The notes below the pieces were generated by a model, which was not told where the DNA came from, made no database searches, and saw only the letters and a list, made by a program, of their open reading frames with translations. From assembly GCA_035508495.1 (NCBI GenBank), contig DATJMX010000024.1, forward strand, positions 30,936 to 94,935: a stretch of 64,000 nt of DNA, given 5' to 3'. Below are positions 27,226-36,640 of the stretch, in pieces. Source of the stretch: Candidatus Binataceae bacterium (lineage in GTDB: Bacteria > Desulfobacterota > Binatia > Binatales > Binataceae). The number at the start of each line of letters is the position of its first letter. The first letter of the stretch is position 1. The position numbers and the translations under genes were made by a program.

Positions 27226-27474
27226 ATGGATTTGACCAATCAGGTCCTTACCGTCCGGCAGCTAGCAGATTACCTGCATTGCCACACATCTACGATCTAT
27301 CGCCTGCTGCGCGAGAATGGCCTACCCGGTTTCAAGCTCGGCAAGTCGTATCGCTTCGTGCTGTCCGATATCGAAACCTGGGTGCACGATCTCGAGCGGT
27401 CGCCGGCGGCGCGCCCGGCAGATATCCCTGCGCCCCGCACCCGGGCCCGCACCGCAGTTCGCGCCGCGAAGTAG
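27226..27474 (+). CDS. Second excisionase-family HTH protein
   Basis: 82 residues: TVRQLADYLHCHTSTIYRLLRENGLPGFKLGKSYRF then an Arg/Ala/Pro-rich basic tail. Clear paralogue of the protein at 26830. AAGGAGGATCGGACCC gives a near-perfect ribosome site. The two genes are 144 bp apart, so each may have its own promoter. The basic tail could add DNA affinity. Confidence 0.88.
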   Translation: MDLTNQVLTVRQLADYLHCHTSTIYRLLRENGLPGFKLGKSYRFVLSDIETWVHDLERSPAARPADIPAPRTRARTAVRAAK

Positions 27475-27736
27475 GATTCTGCTCCTGACTTCGGATTTCT
27501 CCGGATCGGCAGGCGCGAAGCGATGCGCCTGCCATCCCAATGCCCGAGGGCCGCAACTCGTCTAGTCGGATCGAGCCGCTGTCCAGTTTGGCCCGGGCAT
27601 CGGAGGCCGTCTCTTTGCGGACCGCGCTGGACATGAACATCCTCGGATCGAGGAGCGCGAGAAAAAACCTTGGCACTATCCTCTGGTGCGCCTAGGCTGT
27701 CCGGCGCGCGACCCGGCGCCCAAGGAGCGATGTCCA

Positions 27737-28540
27737 ATGCCTGGCGAGTTTCCGTACACGAAGATTCTCTGCCCAATCGACTTTGATCATGACTCGACCG
27801 CCGTCCTCAAAACGATCGAAAGCCTCGCCCGCTTGGGCGATTGCACGATCGTCCTTCTGAATGTCGCTCCCATCGTTGTCCATGGCGGAGGTTTCGCCGA
27901 CGTCAACAAGGCACAGGTCGATTTCGCGAACTCACGCCTCGAAGAAATCGCGCGCAAGCATCTGGCGGGCTTGCGCTTCGAAACCATGGCGCCGGCGGGC
28001 GATCCTGCAAATGAGATCCTGAAAGCCGCGACCGAGGCCAGGATCGATCTGATCGTGATGGCCAAACATGGGCACAAGGGTCTCGCACATCTGATCATCG
28101 GCAGCGTGGCCGAGAAGGTTATTCGCCAGGCGCCGTGCCCGGTCCTCGCCGTTCCTGCCGGCAAATTCGATCCAAAGAAGACGGTCGACGTCTGGATGAC
28201 ACGTCATCCTGTCACGGCCGCCGCGGATGAGACGCTCGAGTCGATCCAGACCAAGATGGAGCACGGCGGTTTTCGCTCCATTCCGATTGTCACCGACGGC
28301 AAACCGATCGGCATCATCACCGATCGCGACCTTCGTCTGTTCGCCGGCAAGCACAAGGACGTGCTCGCGCGCGATGCCATGAGTGAGGCGCTCGTGACGG
28401 TAACTCCCGCAACATCGCTCAAAGAAGCCGCGCGCATTCTCAAAGAGCACAAGATCGATTGCCTGCCGGTGGTCACCGATGATGGCGGGCTCGCAGGTAT
28501 CATCACGACTACTGACGTTATGAGCGCGGTCGAATCGTGA
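27737..28540 (+). CDS. Universal stress protein fused to CBS-domain pair
   Basis: 267 residues. Residues 1-140 are a UspA domain (YTKILCPIDFDHDS at the start, ATP-binding GHKGLAHLIIGSVAEKVIRQAPCPVLAVP at the end). Residues 150-265 are two CBS motifs (TVDVWMTRHPVTAAADET... GIITDRDLR and DAMSEALVTVTPATS... GIITTTDVMSAV), which bind adenosyl ligands. Such fusions link energy charge to stress response. AAGGAG at 27722-27727 sits 9 bp before the chosen ATG. Confidence 0.9.
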   Translation: MPGEFPYTKILCPIDFDHDSTAVLKTIESLARLGDCTIVLLNVAPIVVHGGGFADVNKAQVDFANSRLEEIARKHLAGLRFETMAPAGDPANEILKAATEARIDLIVMAKHGHKGLAHLIIGSVAEKVIRQAPCPVLAVPAGKFDPKKTVDVWMTRHPVTAAADETLESIQTKMEHGGFRSIPIVTDGKPIGIITDRDLRLFAGKHKDVLARDAMSEALVTVTPATSLKEAARILKEHKIDCLPVVTDDGGLAGIITTTDVMSAVES

Positions 28541-28629
28541 CCATCGTTGGTCAAGCGCTGACGCGAGACCGCTCCTGCCGCATGTAACGGAATCAAACAG
28601 CGCGTCTCAAATCTGACGCATACAGTGAC

Positions 28630-28658
28630 AGGCGCGCGCCGCAAATAGGCGCGCGCCT
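28630..28658. terminator. GC-rich hairpin, possible bidirectional terminator
   Basis: AGGCGCGCGCC and GGCGCGCGCCT form a perfect 11-bp stem with a 7-base loop. It lies 90 bp after the UspA-CBS gene and 20 bp after the stop of the tiny minus-strand frame at 28678-28749, so it could end either transcript. No U-tract. Confidence 0.5.
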
Positions 28659-28677
28659 CGTTCGTCCCAAATCATCG

Positions 28678-28749
28678 CTAACCGTCTTTCTTTCGCTGAC
28701 CGCGCGGAGCTCCCGAGCAACCGCCGCCCGCGCACGGTGGCATTCTCAT
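28678..28749 (-). CDS. Possible 23-residue Cys/Gly-rich peptide
   Basis: A short frame reads MRMPPCAGGGCSGAPRG followed by a basic end QRKKDG. It is preceded by AGAGGAGGGAGCA, one of the best Shine-Dalgarno sites in the window, and followed by the 11-bp hairpin at 28630-28658. Two Cys four residues apart and a Gly-rich core suggest a metal-binding or modified peptide. However, its start overlaps the putative sigma-54 promoter of the chemosensory operon on the other strand, so the match could be accidental. Confidence 0.35.
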   Translation of the reverse strand: MRMPPCAGGGCSGAPRGQRKKDG

Positions 28750-28753
28750 TGCT
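28738..28753 (+). promoter_or_regulatory. Putative sigma-54 promoter of chemosensory operon
   Basis: TGGCATTCTCATTGCT matches the -24/-12 consensus TGGCACG-N4-TTGCW at all but two positions, with GG-N10-GC spacing. It lies 100 bp before the cheA ATG. An NtrC-family activator is encoded at 42172-43536. Confidence 0.5.
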
Positions 28754-28851
28754 CCCTCCTCTTTCGCGGGGCTCGGCCTGAACAGCGACGCGCTTGCGAA
28801 GCGATGATCGCGTCAGTCGCGATTCCTCAAAGACCAAACAGCGAGGGGACT

Positions 28852-31776
28852 ATGGACGAGGTCGTTAGCGAGTTTTTGATCGAGAGCCACGAGAATCTAA
28901 ACCAGCTCGACCACGACCTGGTCGAATTGGAAAAAGATCCGCGTTCAACAGACCTGCTGGCTTCGGTCTTTCGGACTTTTCATACCATGAAGGGCGTCTC
29001 CGGGTTTCTTAATTTCGCCCGTCTGGAGCGCCTTGCGCACGCCGCCGAGGACATGCTCAGCAAGCTGCGCGACGGAGCGCTCACGCTCAACGAACAAATC
29101 ACTTCCGCGTTGCTGGCGAGCGTCGATGCTGTCAGGCAGATGCTCGCCGCGGTCGAGCAGTCGGGCACCGACGGCGATGGGGACTATTCCGCTCTTATTG
29201 AACGACTTCACAAGCTAACTAGCGGTGAGCAGGTCGCGGCGCCGGAGAACCCGGCATCCGCGGATGTTCAAAACGCCGCAACGCCGCCTGCTCCGCTTGT
29301 CGAGGCAGCGGCGCCCGCTCCGAAGGATCCGGTCGCCAGGCCGCGACGCAAGAAGAAGGAAGCCGCGCCCGTAGTTGCAGCCGAGCCCGAGCCGCCGGTC
29401 GTCGAGGCCGCGCCACTTGCCGCTCCGGTGAGCGTACCGGAGGAAAAGCCCGAGGAAGTAAAGCCTGCGCCCGCGCAGGTTGAACCCGCGCTGACGAAGT
29501 CCGCGCCACTGGACCCGGAGCCCCCGGCTCCGGCGCATATTCCCGTCGAGGTGGCTGCTCCGAAGCCCGCGCCGGCCAGGCCAGCCGCGGTAGTTCCACA
29601 GCCTGGAGCGCATCCAGGAGCCCCCCGCGAAGAACATCACGAGAGCAACAATGCGAACGCTGCTGCGGCGACCACCGCGGCCTCCGCGGCGCATGCCGCC
29701 GACAGCGTAATCCGCGTCAACGTCAACCTGCTCGACAAGTTGATGAACCTGGTTGGCGAGCTGGTGCTCGTGCGCAACCAGATTCTCCAGTTCTCGACCG
29801 GGCAGCAGGAGTCGGCGTTCCTTGGCACTTCGCAGCGCCTCAATCTGATCACGACCGAGTTGCAGGAAGGGATCATGAAGACCCGTATGCAGCCGATCGG
29901 AAATATCTGGAGCAAGTTCCCGCGCATCGTTCGCGACCTCGCGCTCGCTTGCAACAAGCAGGTGCGCATCGAGATGGAAGGCGAGGAAACCGAGCTCGAC
30001 AAAACCTTGATCGAGGCAATTCGCGATCCGCTGACGCATATCGTGCGCAACGCGATCGACCACGGCGTGGAATCGTCCGCCGATCGGGCCGCCATGGGCA
30101 AGCCTGCCGAGGGCCGCCTGTTCCTGCGCGCGCTGCACCAGAGCGGCCAGGTGATCATCGAAGTCGGCGACGACGGCGCCGGAATTGATTTCGAGCGCGT
30201 CCGCAACAAGGCGCTGGAGCGCGGCCTCATCTCCGCCGACCAAGCCTCGCGCATGACTGAGAGTGAATCGCTCAAGCTGATTTTCCTGCCGGGGTTTTCA
30301 ACCGCCGACAAGGTTACCAATATCTCGGGGCGCGGCGTCGGCATGGACGTCGTGCGCACCAATATCGAGAAGATCGGCGGCACCGTCGATATCCATAGCC
30401 GCCACGGCGAAGGCACCACGCTGCGTATCAAGATTCCTCTGACGCTCGCGATCATCCCGGCGCTGATAGTCACTTGTGCCGAGGATCGCTACGCCATTCC
30501 GCAGATCAGCCTTATCGAGCTCGTACGGCTCGACAGCGGCGACAAGGACCGCCGGATCGAAACAGTGCACGGCGCGTCGGTGTATCGCCTGCGCGGCAAC
30601 CTGCTGCCTCTGGTTTACCTGCGCGAGGTTCTCAAACTGCCCCTGTGCGAGCAGGCTAACGAATCCGACGCGTCGCATATCGTCGTGCTGCAGATCGCCG
30701 ATCAGCTCTTCGGCCTCGTAGTCGATGAGGTCAACGACACCGAAGAAATCGTCGTCAAGCCGTTGGGCAAGCATCTCAAGGGCATGTCGGCTTTCGCCGG
30801 CGCGACGATCATGGGCGACGGCCGCGTCGCGCTGATTCTCGACGTGCTCGGCATCGCGCAGCTCGCAACGGTCGCGGTCGAATCGCGCGAAAGCTCGCGC
30901 AGCGACGAGCAGCGCGCTGTCGCTCGCGCCAACGACAAGCGCCAGGCGCTGCTGCTATGCCGCGCCGGCTCGGCGGAGCGTATCGCGGTGCCACTCGCGC
31001 TGGTGTCGCGTCTAGAGGAATTCGATCGCAAGGAAATCGAGCACGCCGCGGGATGCAACGTTGTGCGTTATCGCGAACGAATCCTCCCGCTCGTCGAGCT
31101 CAGCTCGCTCATCGACGCGGGTCCTTCGCGATGCGATGAAAGCCGCGAGCAGGTCCAGGTCGTCGTCTTCGACGACGGTCTGCATCGGGTCGGCGTGGTC
31201 GTCGATCAGATCGTCGACATCGTTGAGGAGGAAGCGATTGCGACTCAGCTCAGCGGCCGTCCGGGTCTGCTCGGCTCGGCCCTGGTAGCGCAGAAAACCA
31301 CCGACTTCCTCGACCTGCGGGCGGTGTTCGAAGCGGCGCGCGGCTCCTGGTACGAGGCCGAATCGGCCGCCGAACTGACGCACGGCTCCATCCTGCTGGT
31401 CGATCAATCGGCCTTCTCGCGAGTTCTCGTCCGCAGCTATCTCGAGATGGCCGGACACCAGGTTTTTGAGGCGAGCGGGGCTGCAGAAGCGATCGAAAAG
31501 CTCGACCACAATCAGATCGACGTGGCGATAGTATCGGCCAATCTGCCCGGCAACGGCCCCGTGTTCGCGCAAATCCGCAAGCGCACCAGCGAAACTCATA
31601 TCCCCATACTTGGTCTTGCCGATGAACGCGGCGAGAAATCGGCTGAAGCGGCGCAGAAGTACGACGCCTATCACGCCAAGGCCGATCGCCAGGCAATCAT
31701 CGACGCGGTGGCTGAACTGATCGCTCGGCGAACTCAAGCTCCCGCAAATTCCGAACAGGCCGAAGTACAGGCCTGA
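28852..31776 (+). CDS. cheA: Hybrid chemotaxis histidine kinase CheA with C-terminal receiver-like domain
   Basis: 974 residues from the ATG at 28852, after GAGGGGACT. Order: P1/Hpt with phosphorylated His44 (RTFHTMKG); Pro/Ala/Glu-rich linker about 110-285; dimerisation domain (VNLLDKLMNLVGELVLVRNQ); HATPase with N box HIVRNAIDHGVES, GDDGAGID and GRGVGMDVVRTN; two CheW-like domains (about 540-670 and 690-830); receiver-like domain 844-960. P2 is not evident. In the receiver the acceptor Asp is replaced by Ser895 (VAIVSANLPG); Asp851 and Lys943 remain. It cannot be phosphorylated in the usual way. FrzE-like hybrids of this layout serve motility or developmental systems. Confidence 0.95.
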   Translation: MDEVVSEFLIESHENLNQLDHDLVELEKDPRSTDLLASVFRTFHTMKGVSGFLNFARLERLAHAAEDMLSKLRDGALTLNEQITSALLASVDAVRQMLAAVEQSGTDGDGDYSALIERLHKLTSGEQVAAPENPASADVQNAATPPAPLVEAAAPAPKDPVARPRRKKKEAAPVVAAEPEPPVVEAAPLAAPVSVPEEKPEEVKPAPAQVEPALTKSAPLDPEPPAPAHIPVEVAAPKPAPARPAAVVPQPGAHPGAPREEHHESNNANAAAATTAASAAHAADSVIRVNVNLLDKLMNLVGELVLVRNQILQFSTGQQESAFLGTSQRLNLITTELQEGIMKTRMQPIGNIWSKFPRIVRDLALACNKQVRIEMEGEETELDKTLIEAIRDPLTHIVRNAIDHGVESSADRAAMGKPAEGRLFLRALHQSGQVIIEVGDDGAGIDFERVRNKALERGLISADQASRMTESESLKLIFLPGFSTADKVTNISGRGVGMDVVRTNIEKIGGTVDIHSRHGEGTTLRIKIPLTLAIIPALIVTCAEDRYAIPQISLIELVRLDSGDKDRRIETVHGASVYRLRGNLLPLVYLREVLKLPLCEQANESDASHIVVLQIADQLFGLVVDEVNDTEEIVVKPLGKHLKGMSAFAGATIMGDGRVALILDVLGIAQLATVAVESRESSRSDEQRAVARANDKRQALLLCRAGSAERIAVPLALVSRLEEFDRKEIEHAAGCNVVRYRERILPLVELSSLIDAGPSRCDESREQVQVVVFDDGLHRVGVVVDQIVDIVEEEAIATQLSGRPGLLGSALVAQKTTDFLDLRAVFEAARGSWYEAESAAELTHGSILLVDQSAFSRVLVRSYLEMAGHQVFEASGAAEAIEKLDHNQIDVAIVSANLPGNGPVFAQIRKRTSETHIPILGLADERGEKSAEAAQKYDAYHAKADRQAIIDAVAELIARRTQAPANSEQAEVQA

Positions 31777-31786
31777 GGCCAATACG

Positions 31787-32275
31787 ATGCAAGCGCAAAA
31801 CAATCAGACAAACGGCGAACCGCAGGCCGGCACCACCGGCGGCCAGTTCACGACCTTCTACGTCAACGGCATGTTGTTCGGTGTCGAAGTAGTAAAGGTC
31901 CAGGAAGTATTCCGCGCGCAGGCGACCACCCGCGTTCCGCTCGCGCCCGCAGTAGTAAGCGGACTTATCAACCTGCGCGGACAAATCGTAACCGCGATCG
32001 ATATGCGGCGCAGGTTAAACCTGCCGCCGCGCGGCTCCGATCAGAAGCCGATGAACATAGTAGTGCGTACGGCGGAGGAACCGGTCAGCCTCTGGGTCGA
32101 CGAAATCGGCGATGTAGTGGAAGTCGACGCGGCCAGCTTCGAGCGCCGTCCGCAGAACGTCGATCCCCAGGTCTGCGACCTGATTCGCGGAGTCTACAAG
32201 CTCAAGGACAAGCTATTGCTGATACTGGATACCGCAAGCATTGCTCAGTCGGATGTTCGTGAACACGTCAACTGA
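31787..32275 (+). CDS. cheW: Chemotaxis coupling protein CheW
   Basis: 162 residues, single CheW domain: FTTFYVNGMLFGVEVVKVQEVF, VSGLINLRGQIVTAIDMR with the conserved NLRG, and SLWVDEIGDVVEVD. Bridges receptor and CheA in the signalling array. Starts 10 bp after cheA; GAGG at 31775-31778 is its ribosome site. A glutamine/threonine-rich 17-residue leader precedes the domain. Confidence 0.95.
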   Translation: MQAQNNQTNGEPQAGTTGGQFTTFYVNGMLFGVEVVKVQEVFRAQATTRVPLAPAVVSGLINLRGQIVTAIDMRRRLNLPPRGSDQKPMNIVVRTAEEPVSLWVDEIGDVVEVDAASFERRPQNVDPQVCDLIRGVYKLKDKLLLILDTASIAQSDVREHVN

Positions 32276-32317
32276 CTCTTTCCAGGATATCGAAGAGTTT
32301 CATCAAAGGGGAGTACC

Positions 32318-33976
32318 ATGGTTCGTTTCAAAGACCTTAGTATAGTAACGAAATTACGCCTGCTGATCGGCATTTTCGTTTGCGGAATGCTGTTCCTCGG
32401 TATCGTTTCTTACTCGGCGGTAGAGAACGTCAGGATTGGCGGCGCGCTTGCCGATCGCATCGAGCTGACCGCCAACCTTTTAAATGACATCGAAGCTCCC
32501 GCCGCCTCGCTAGAACCTTCGATGTTTCTCGTCTACCGGATGCTTCTGAGCCATAGCCAAGGCGATATCCAAGACTACATGACGCGATTTACGGCCGCAC
32601 AAAAGACGTTCGAGGAACGAAAACAATACTGGATGGCCAATCTGCCCGAAGGCTCCACCAAGGATCTTCTCCGAAAGAATTTCGCTGGCGCCGATCAGTT
32701 CTTTTCGGTGGTCAATAACGAGATATTTCCGCTGGTCAAGGCTGGGAAAATGGATGAGGCTAATGAGATTCGCCACAACAAGGCGTTGCCGATCTTCACC
32801 GCTTTCGACGAAGCACTGGCCGAAGTGGCGCATCACGCGGACCAGGACACCGTGAAAGTGAAGTCTCAGGCGCAAGCCACGATTAGGTCACGGGTCACAT
32901 GGATGATCGTGGTCCTCCTCGTTTGTCTCGGACTTGCGAGCACGATCGGAATCCTCATCTCACATGTCATTGCCAGCAGTGTACATGAAAAAGTTTGTTT
33001 CCTTGAAAGAATTGCCGCCGGCGATCTGAGTCAGCATGTCGAAGTCGACTCCAAGGATGAACTTGGCCAACTGGGCGCCGTTCTCAATGAAATGACTGAA
33101 AATCTGGCCGCAATGGTTCGCGAAATAAGAGGCAACTCACAGACTCTCAGCTCCGCTTCCGAAGAATTGACGAGTACCAGCCAGCAGTTGGGCGCAACCT
33201 CGCAGGAAACCTCGACTCAAGCGAATGCAGTTTCGGCCGCAGCCGAGCAGGTCAGTCAGAACGTCGCAACCGTATCGACGGCGACCGAGGAAATGACTGC
33301 TTCGATCAAAGAAATCGCCAAGAATGCAACCGACGCCGCCGCCGTCGCTGGTAATGCCGCGAGGCTTGCAGCGACTACTAACTCGACGATGACGAAACTA
33401 AGTGAGTCAAGCGCGCAGATCGGCAACGTCATCAAGGTAATCACCTCGATCGCAGAGCAGACTAACTTGCTCGCACTCAACGCTACAATCGAAGCCGCAC
33501 GTGCCGGCGAGGCCGGCAAAGGTTTCGCCGTCGTCGCCAATGAAGTCAAAGAGTTGGCGAAGGAAACCGCGAAAGCCACCGAGGATATCGGCCAGCGCGT
33601 CGAAGCGATCCAGGTCGATGCCAAAGGTGCCGTGTCCGCAATCGACGAGATCACCTCGGTAATCGGCAAGATCAACGATATTCAGAACACTATAGCCAGT
33701 TCAGTCGAGGAGCAGACCGCCGCAACCAACGAGATCGCCCGCAATATTGCCGAGACCGCCAAAGGCTCGACTGAGATTGCGAGTAACATCACAGGCGTCG
33801 CGCAGGCCGCTCTCGAGACTCAACAGAGCGCCACCGGCGCCCAGCAGGCGGCGTCAGATCTTTCTCAGCTTGCGCATCGCCTCCAGGATGTTGTCGAGCG
33901 ATTCAAGCTAACCGATGGCAATGGCGTCGCCCATACGTCTCGGGCGCGCGCGAACGGACACGCGGTGCCCGCATAA
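32318..33976 (+). CDS. Methyl-accepting chemotaxis protein
   Basis: 552 residues. TM1 at about 13-32 ([20 protein letters not shown]), a periplasmic four-helix-bundle sensor about 33-190 ([21 protein letters not shown]), TM2 at about 195-215 ([20 protein letters not shown]), HAMP about 216-270, then the coiled-coil signalling domain with the hairpin tip [31 protein letters not shown]. No C-terminal CheR-docking pentapeptide. The sensor resembles 4HB_MCP types that bind small polar ligands; the ligand is unknown. GGGGAG precedes the ATG. Only receptor in the cluster. Confidence 0.95.
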   Translation: MVRFKDLSIVTKLRLLIGIFVCGMLFLGIVSYSAVENVRIGGALADRIELTANLLNDIEAPAASLEPSMFLVYRMLLSHSQGDIQDYMTRFTAAQKTFEERKQYWMANLPEGSTKDLLRKNFAGADQFFSVVNNEIFPLVKAGKMDEANEIRHNKALPIFTAFDEALAEVAHHADQDTVKVKSQAQATIRSRVTWMIVVLLVCLGLASTIGILISHVIASSVHEKVCFLERIAAGDLSQHVEVDSKDELGQLGAVLNEMTENLAAMVREIRGNSQTLSSASEELTSTSQQLGATSQETSTQANAVSAAAEQVSQNVATVSTATEEMTASIKEIAKNATDAAAVAGNAARLAATTNSTMTKLSESSAQIGNVIKVITSIAEQTNLLALNATIEAARAGEAGKGFAVVANEVKELAKETAKATEDIGQRVEAIQVDAKGAVSAIDEITSVIGKINDIQNTIASSVEEQTAATNEIARNIAETAKGSTEIASNITGVAQAALETQQSATGAQQAASDLSQLAHRLQDVVERFKLTDGNGVAHTSRARANGHAVPA

Positions 33977-34289
33977 AGTCGTCGACAACCGCATCCTGGA
34001 GATTGGTTATGCTAAATCCGCGACTATACTTTCAGTTCGATCATCCCGGCGTCCTCTGCCCATCGCCAACTGATTCTATGGTGGGTCCAGTTGCAGCTGA
34101 ACCAATCTGGGAAGGAACCGCAACAGATCGGTGTCACGGGCGCGGTCATTATCTATCTCGACAAACTCGATTCTCGTTTCGGAAAGACGATCCTTCAATG
34201 AAATACAGACGCTCTCCCCAACCGGCGCTAAGGTCCGGACCTTGCGTAGCTATATCGAAGCAGTGCGTGCCCTCACGAGGTAAAATTCT
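33977..34289. other. 313-bp gap inside the chemosensory cluster
   Basis: No supported gene. One frame is open from 34016 to 34201 (61 codons, with the stretch GVTGAVIIYLDKLDSRFGKT) but has no usable start codon or ribosome site, so it may be a gene remnant. An internal promoter for cheY-cheB-cheR is possible here. Confidence 0.4.
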
Positions 34290-34661
34290 GTGCGTGCTTT
34301 AATCGTAGATGACTCGAAGACAATGCGCGCGATTATCGCCCGCACGATCAAAGAGCTGGGCTTCGAGATTCTTGAAGCGGCCAACGGCAAGGAAGCGCTC
34401 GATACTCTGAAAGAGTATGGCGCGATCGAACTGAGCCTGGTCGATTGGCATATGCCGATCATGACCGGCATCGAATTCGTGCGCGAAGTCCGCTCCGATC
34501 CCGAGTACGACTCCATGAAACTCATGATGGTGACGACGGCCGCCGATTCGGAGCATGTGTCCGAAGCGCTTTGCGCGGGGGTCGATGAATACTTGATGAA
34601 GCCATTCAACAAGGATCTCATCCTCTCGAAGCTTCAGATGATGGGCGTGGTGCAGTGTTGA
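34290..34661 (+). CDS. cheY: CheY-type single-domain response regulator
   Basis: 123-residue receiver. Acidic pocket Asp8-Asp9 (LIVDDSKTMR), phosphorylated Asp at SLVDWHMPIMTG (about residue 53), switch Thr in MVTTAADS and Lys in LMKPFNK. All catalytic residues are present, so it can act as phosphate acceptor from CheA His44, unlike the CheA-fused receiver. GTG start with GAGG 9 bp upstream. Its last 7 bp overlap cheB. Confidence 0.93.
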   Translation: MRALIVDDSKTMRAIIARTIKELGFEILEAANGKEALDTLKEYGAIELSLVDWHMPIMTGIEFVREVRSDPEYDSMKLMMVTTAADSEHVSEALCAGVDEYLMKPFNKDLILSKLQMMGVVQC

Positions 34662-35806
34662 ACTCGCCCGCCAAAATTCGCGTCCTGGTGGTAGACGATT
34701 CAGTTGTCGTACGCCGGATGCTGACTTCGATGCTGTCGACCGATCCGGCGATCGAGGTAATCGGTGCAGCGCCGAACGGCAAAATCGCCCTCGCGCGTAT
34801 TCCGCAGTACAATCCCGACTGCGTAATCCTCGATGTCGAGATGCCGGAGCTCGATGGTCTGCAGACCCTCGCCGAGCTGCGCAAGAGCTGGCGTACCCTG
34901 CCGGTTATAATGTTCAGCACGGTGACCGAACGTGGCGCCGCGCAGACTCTCGACGCATTGACACTCGGCGCCAGTGACTATGTCACCAAGCCGAGCACCA
35001 ATGGCGGAGCGGCAGGCCAGATCTCGAAAGTTATCGACGATCTGATCAACAAGATCAAAGTACATTGCGGGCGGCCGCGCGAGACGCATGCGCCGGCGCG
35101 GACCGTTGTGGGCGCTCCCAGCATTCACACGGTACCGCTGCCAAAAGTCGCGACACCAGAGTCCAATGTCGAACCCACTCAGGCAGCGGATGTTGTGGCT
35201 ATTGGCATCTCAACCGGCGGACCGAATGCGCTCGCGGTGCTGATGCCTAGTTTTCCGGCCAATCTTTCCGTGCCGGTACTCATCGTCCAGCACATGCCGC
35301 GGTTATTCACCAAGCTGCTGGCAGAGCGTCTGTCGGAAAAAGCTTCTGTTCCTATAACCGAGGCGAAGCCGGGGGAATATCTCGAACCCGGCCACGCCTA
35401 TATCGCGCCCGGCGACTATCACATGACAATCAAACGCGCGGGTACGCGAGTAGTAATTGAGACCAACCAGGATCCGCACGAAAACTCCTGCCGCCCTTCG
35501 GCTGACGTGATGTTTCGTTCGGTCGCACGCGTTTATGGATCGTCCGCGCTCGGAGTTGTGATGACGGGCATGGGACAGGACGGCTTGCGCGGTTGCGAAG
35601 CGATTCGCGGCGCGGGCGGGCGGGTGCTGGTCCAGGATGAAGCGAGTTCGGTGGTATGGGGGATGCCCGGGTTCGTGGCGCGCTCAGGATTGGCGCATGC
35701 GCAGATAGCGCTGGGCGAGTTGGGCTCGGCGATCACGCTGCGCGTGCGCAAGGGAACCGCGGTCGGATCGAATCGTATCGCGAAGAGTGCGGGAGTAGCG
35801 TTGTGA
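34655..35806 (+). CDS. cheB: Chemotaxis methylesterase CheB
   Basis: 383 residues. Receiver 1-125 with Asp57-type acceptor (CVILDVEMPELDG), linker, then the methylesterase/deamidase domain with catalytic Ser in GISTGGPNAL, His in VQHMPRLFTK and Asp in TGMGQDGLRG. Removes methyl groups from receptor glutamates, giving adaptation together with CheR. The GTG start overlaps the cheY stop by 7 bp; its own stop overlaps cheR by 4 bp. Confidence 0.96.
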   Translation: MLNSPAKIRVLVVDDSVVVRRMLTSMLSTDPAIEVIGAAPNGKIALARIPQYNPDCVILDVEMPELDGLQTLAELRKSWRTLPVIMFSTVTERGAAQTLDALTLGASDYVTKPSTNGGAAGQISKVIDDLINKIKVHCGRPRETHAPARTVVGAPSIHTVPLPKVATPESNVEPTQAADVVAIGISTGGPNALAVLMPSFPANLSVPVLIVQHMPRLFTKLLAERLSEKASVPITEAKPGEYLEPGHAYIAPGDYHMTIKRAGTRVVIETNQDPHENSCRPSADVMFRSVARVYGSSALGVVMTGMGQDGLRGCEAIRGAGGRVLVQDEASSVVWGMPGFVARSGLAHAQIALGELGSAITLRVRKGTAVGSNRIAKSAGVAL

Positions 35807-36624
35807 CTATCAGTCGTCAGGAATTTGAGTACGTGCGCGACCTGGTGCGGGCCAATGCCGGGATCGTTCTCGAGACCGGCAAGGAATACCTGGTCGAAGC
35901 GCGCCTGCGCCCGCTGGCCGAGCGCGATCATGCGATGTCGGTGGCGCTCTTTATTCAACGCCTCAAAAGCGGCGCCTCCAGCGTGGTTCATCGTCACGTG
36001 ATTGAAGCGATGACCACCAATGAAACCTCGTTTTTCCGCGACATGTCGCCCTTCGAAACGTTGCGCAAGCAGATCCTTCCCGATCTCGTCGAAAAGCGCC
36101 GCAACGAGCGCGCGCTCAATATTTGGAGCGCTGCTTGTTCGACGGGGCAGGAACCTTACACCGTCGCAATTACTATCAATGAGTATTTCCCGACCGTTAT
36201 GCAGTGGAAACTGCGGATCCTGGCGAGCGACCTCTCCACCGATGTTCTCGACCGGGCGCGCGGCGCCAGTTACTCACAACTCGAAGTAAACCGCGGCATG
36301 CCGGCCAGCCTGATGGTGAAATACTTCATGCGCAATCGGTTGTGCTGGGACTTGCGGCCGGAAATTCGCAAGATGGTCGAGTTCTTTGAAATCAACCTGA
36401 CGCGGGCGTTCCCGGCGCTGCCTGACATGGACATTATCATGCTGCGCAACGTCATGATCTATTTCGACCTCGATACCAAGCGGCGGATCATCGATTCTAT
36501 CGCGCGCCGGCTCAAACCGGACGGATATCTGTTGCTGGGAAATTCCGAAACCACATTCGGCGTTCATGACGCGTTCGAAAGATTCGCACAAGATCGGAGC
36601 GGATGGCACCGCTTGCGCAAGTAA
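35803..36624 (+). CDS. cheR: Chemotaxis methyltransferase CheR
   Basis: 273 residues from the GTG at 35803, whose GTGA overlaps the cheB stop. N-terminal helical domain, then the SAM-dependent fold with TNETSFFRD, IWSAACSTGQEPYT (SAM loop) and DIIMLRNVMIYFD. Methylates receptor glutamates. Longer in-frame starts inside cheB are possible but disfavoured by the typical overlap and family length. Confidence 0.95.
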   Translation: MTISRQEFEYVRDLVRANAGIVLETGKEYLVEARLRPLAERDHAMSVALFIQRLKSGASSVVHRHVIEAMTTNETSFFRDMSPFETLRKQILPDLVEKRRNERALNIWSAACSTGQEPYTVAITINEYFPTVMQWKLRILASDLSTDVLDRARGASYSQLEVNRGMPASLMVKYFMRNRLCWDLRPEIRKMVEFFEINLTRAFPALPDMDIIMLRNVMIYFDLDTKRRIIDSIARRLKPDGYLLLGNSETTFGVHDAFERFAQDRSGWHRLRK

Positions 36625-36640
36625 GGAAGGACAATAACCC

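Noticed and set aside
26830..27474. Prophage or integrative element suggested by two excisionase-type proteins
   Set aside because: No integrase, attachment repeats or phage genes nearby; such HTH proteins are common stand-alone regulators.
29215..30243. Minus-strand frame of 342 codons within cheA
   Set aside because: Antisense to conserved CheA domains; Arg/Gly-rich and no start context.
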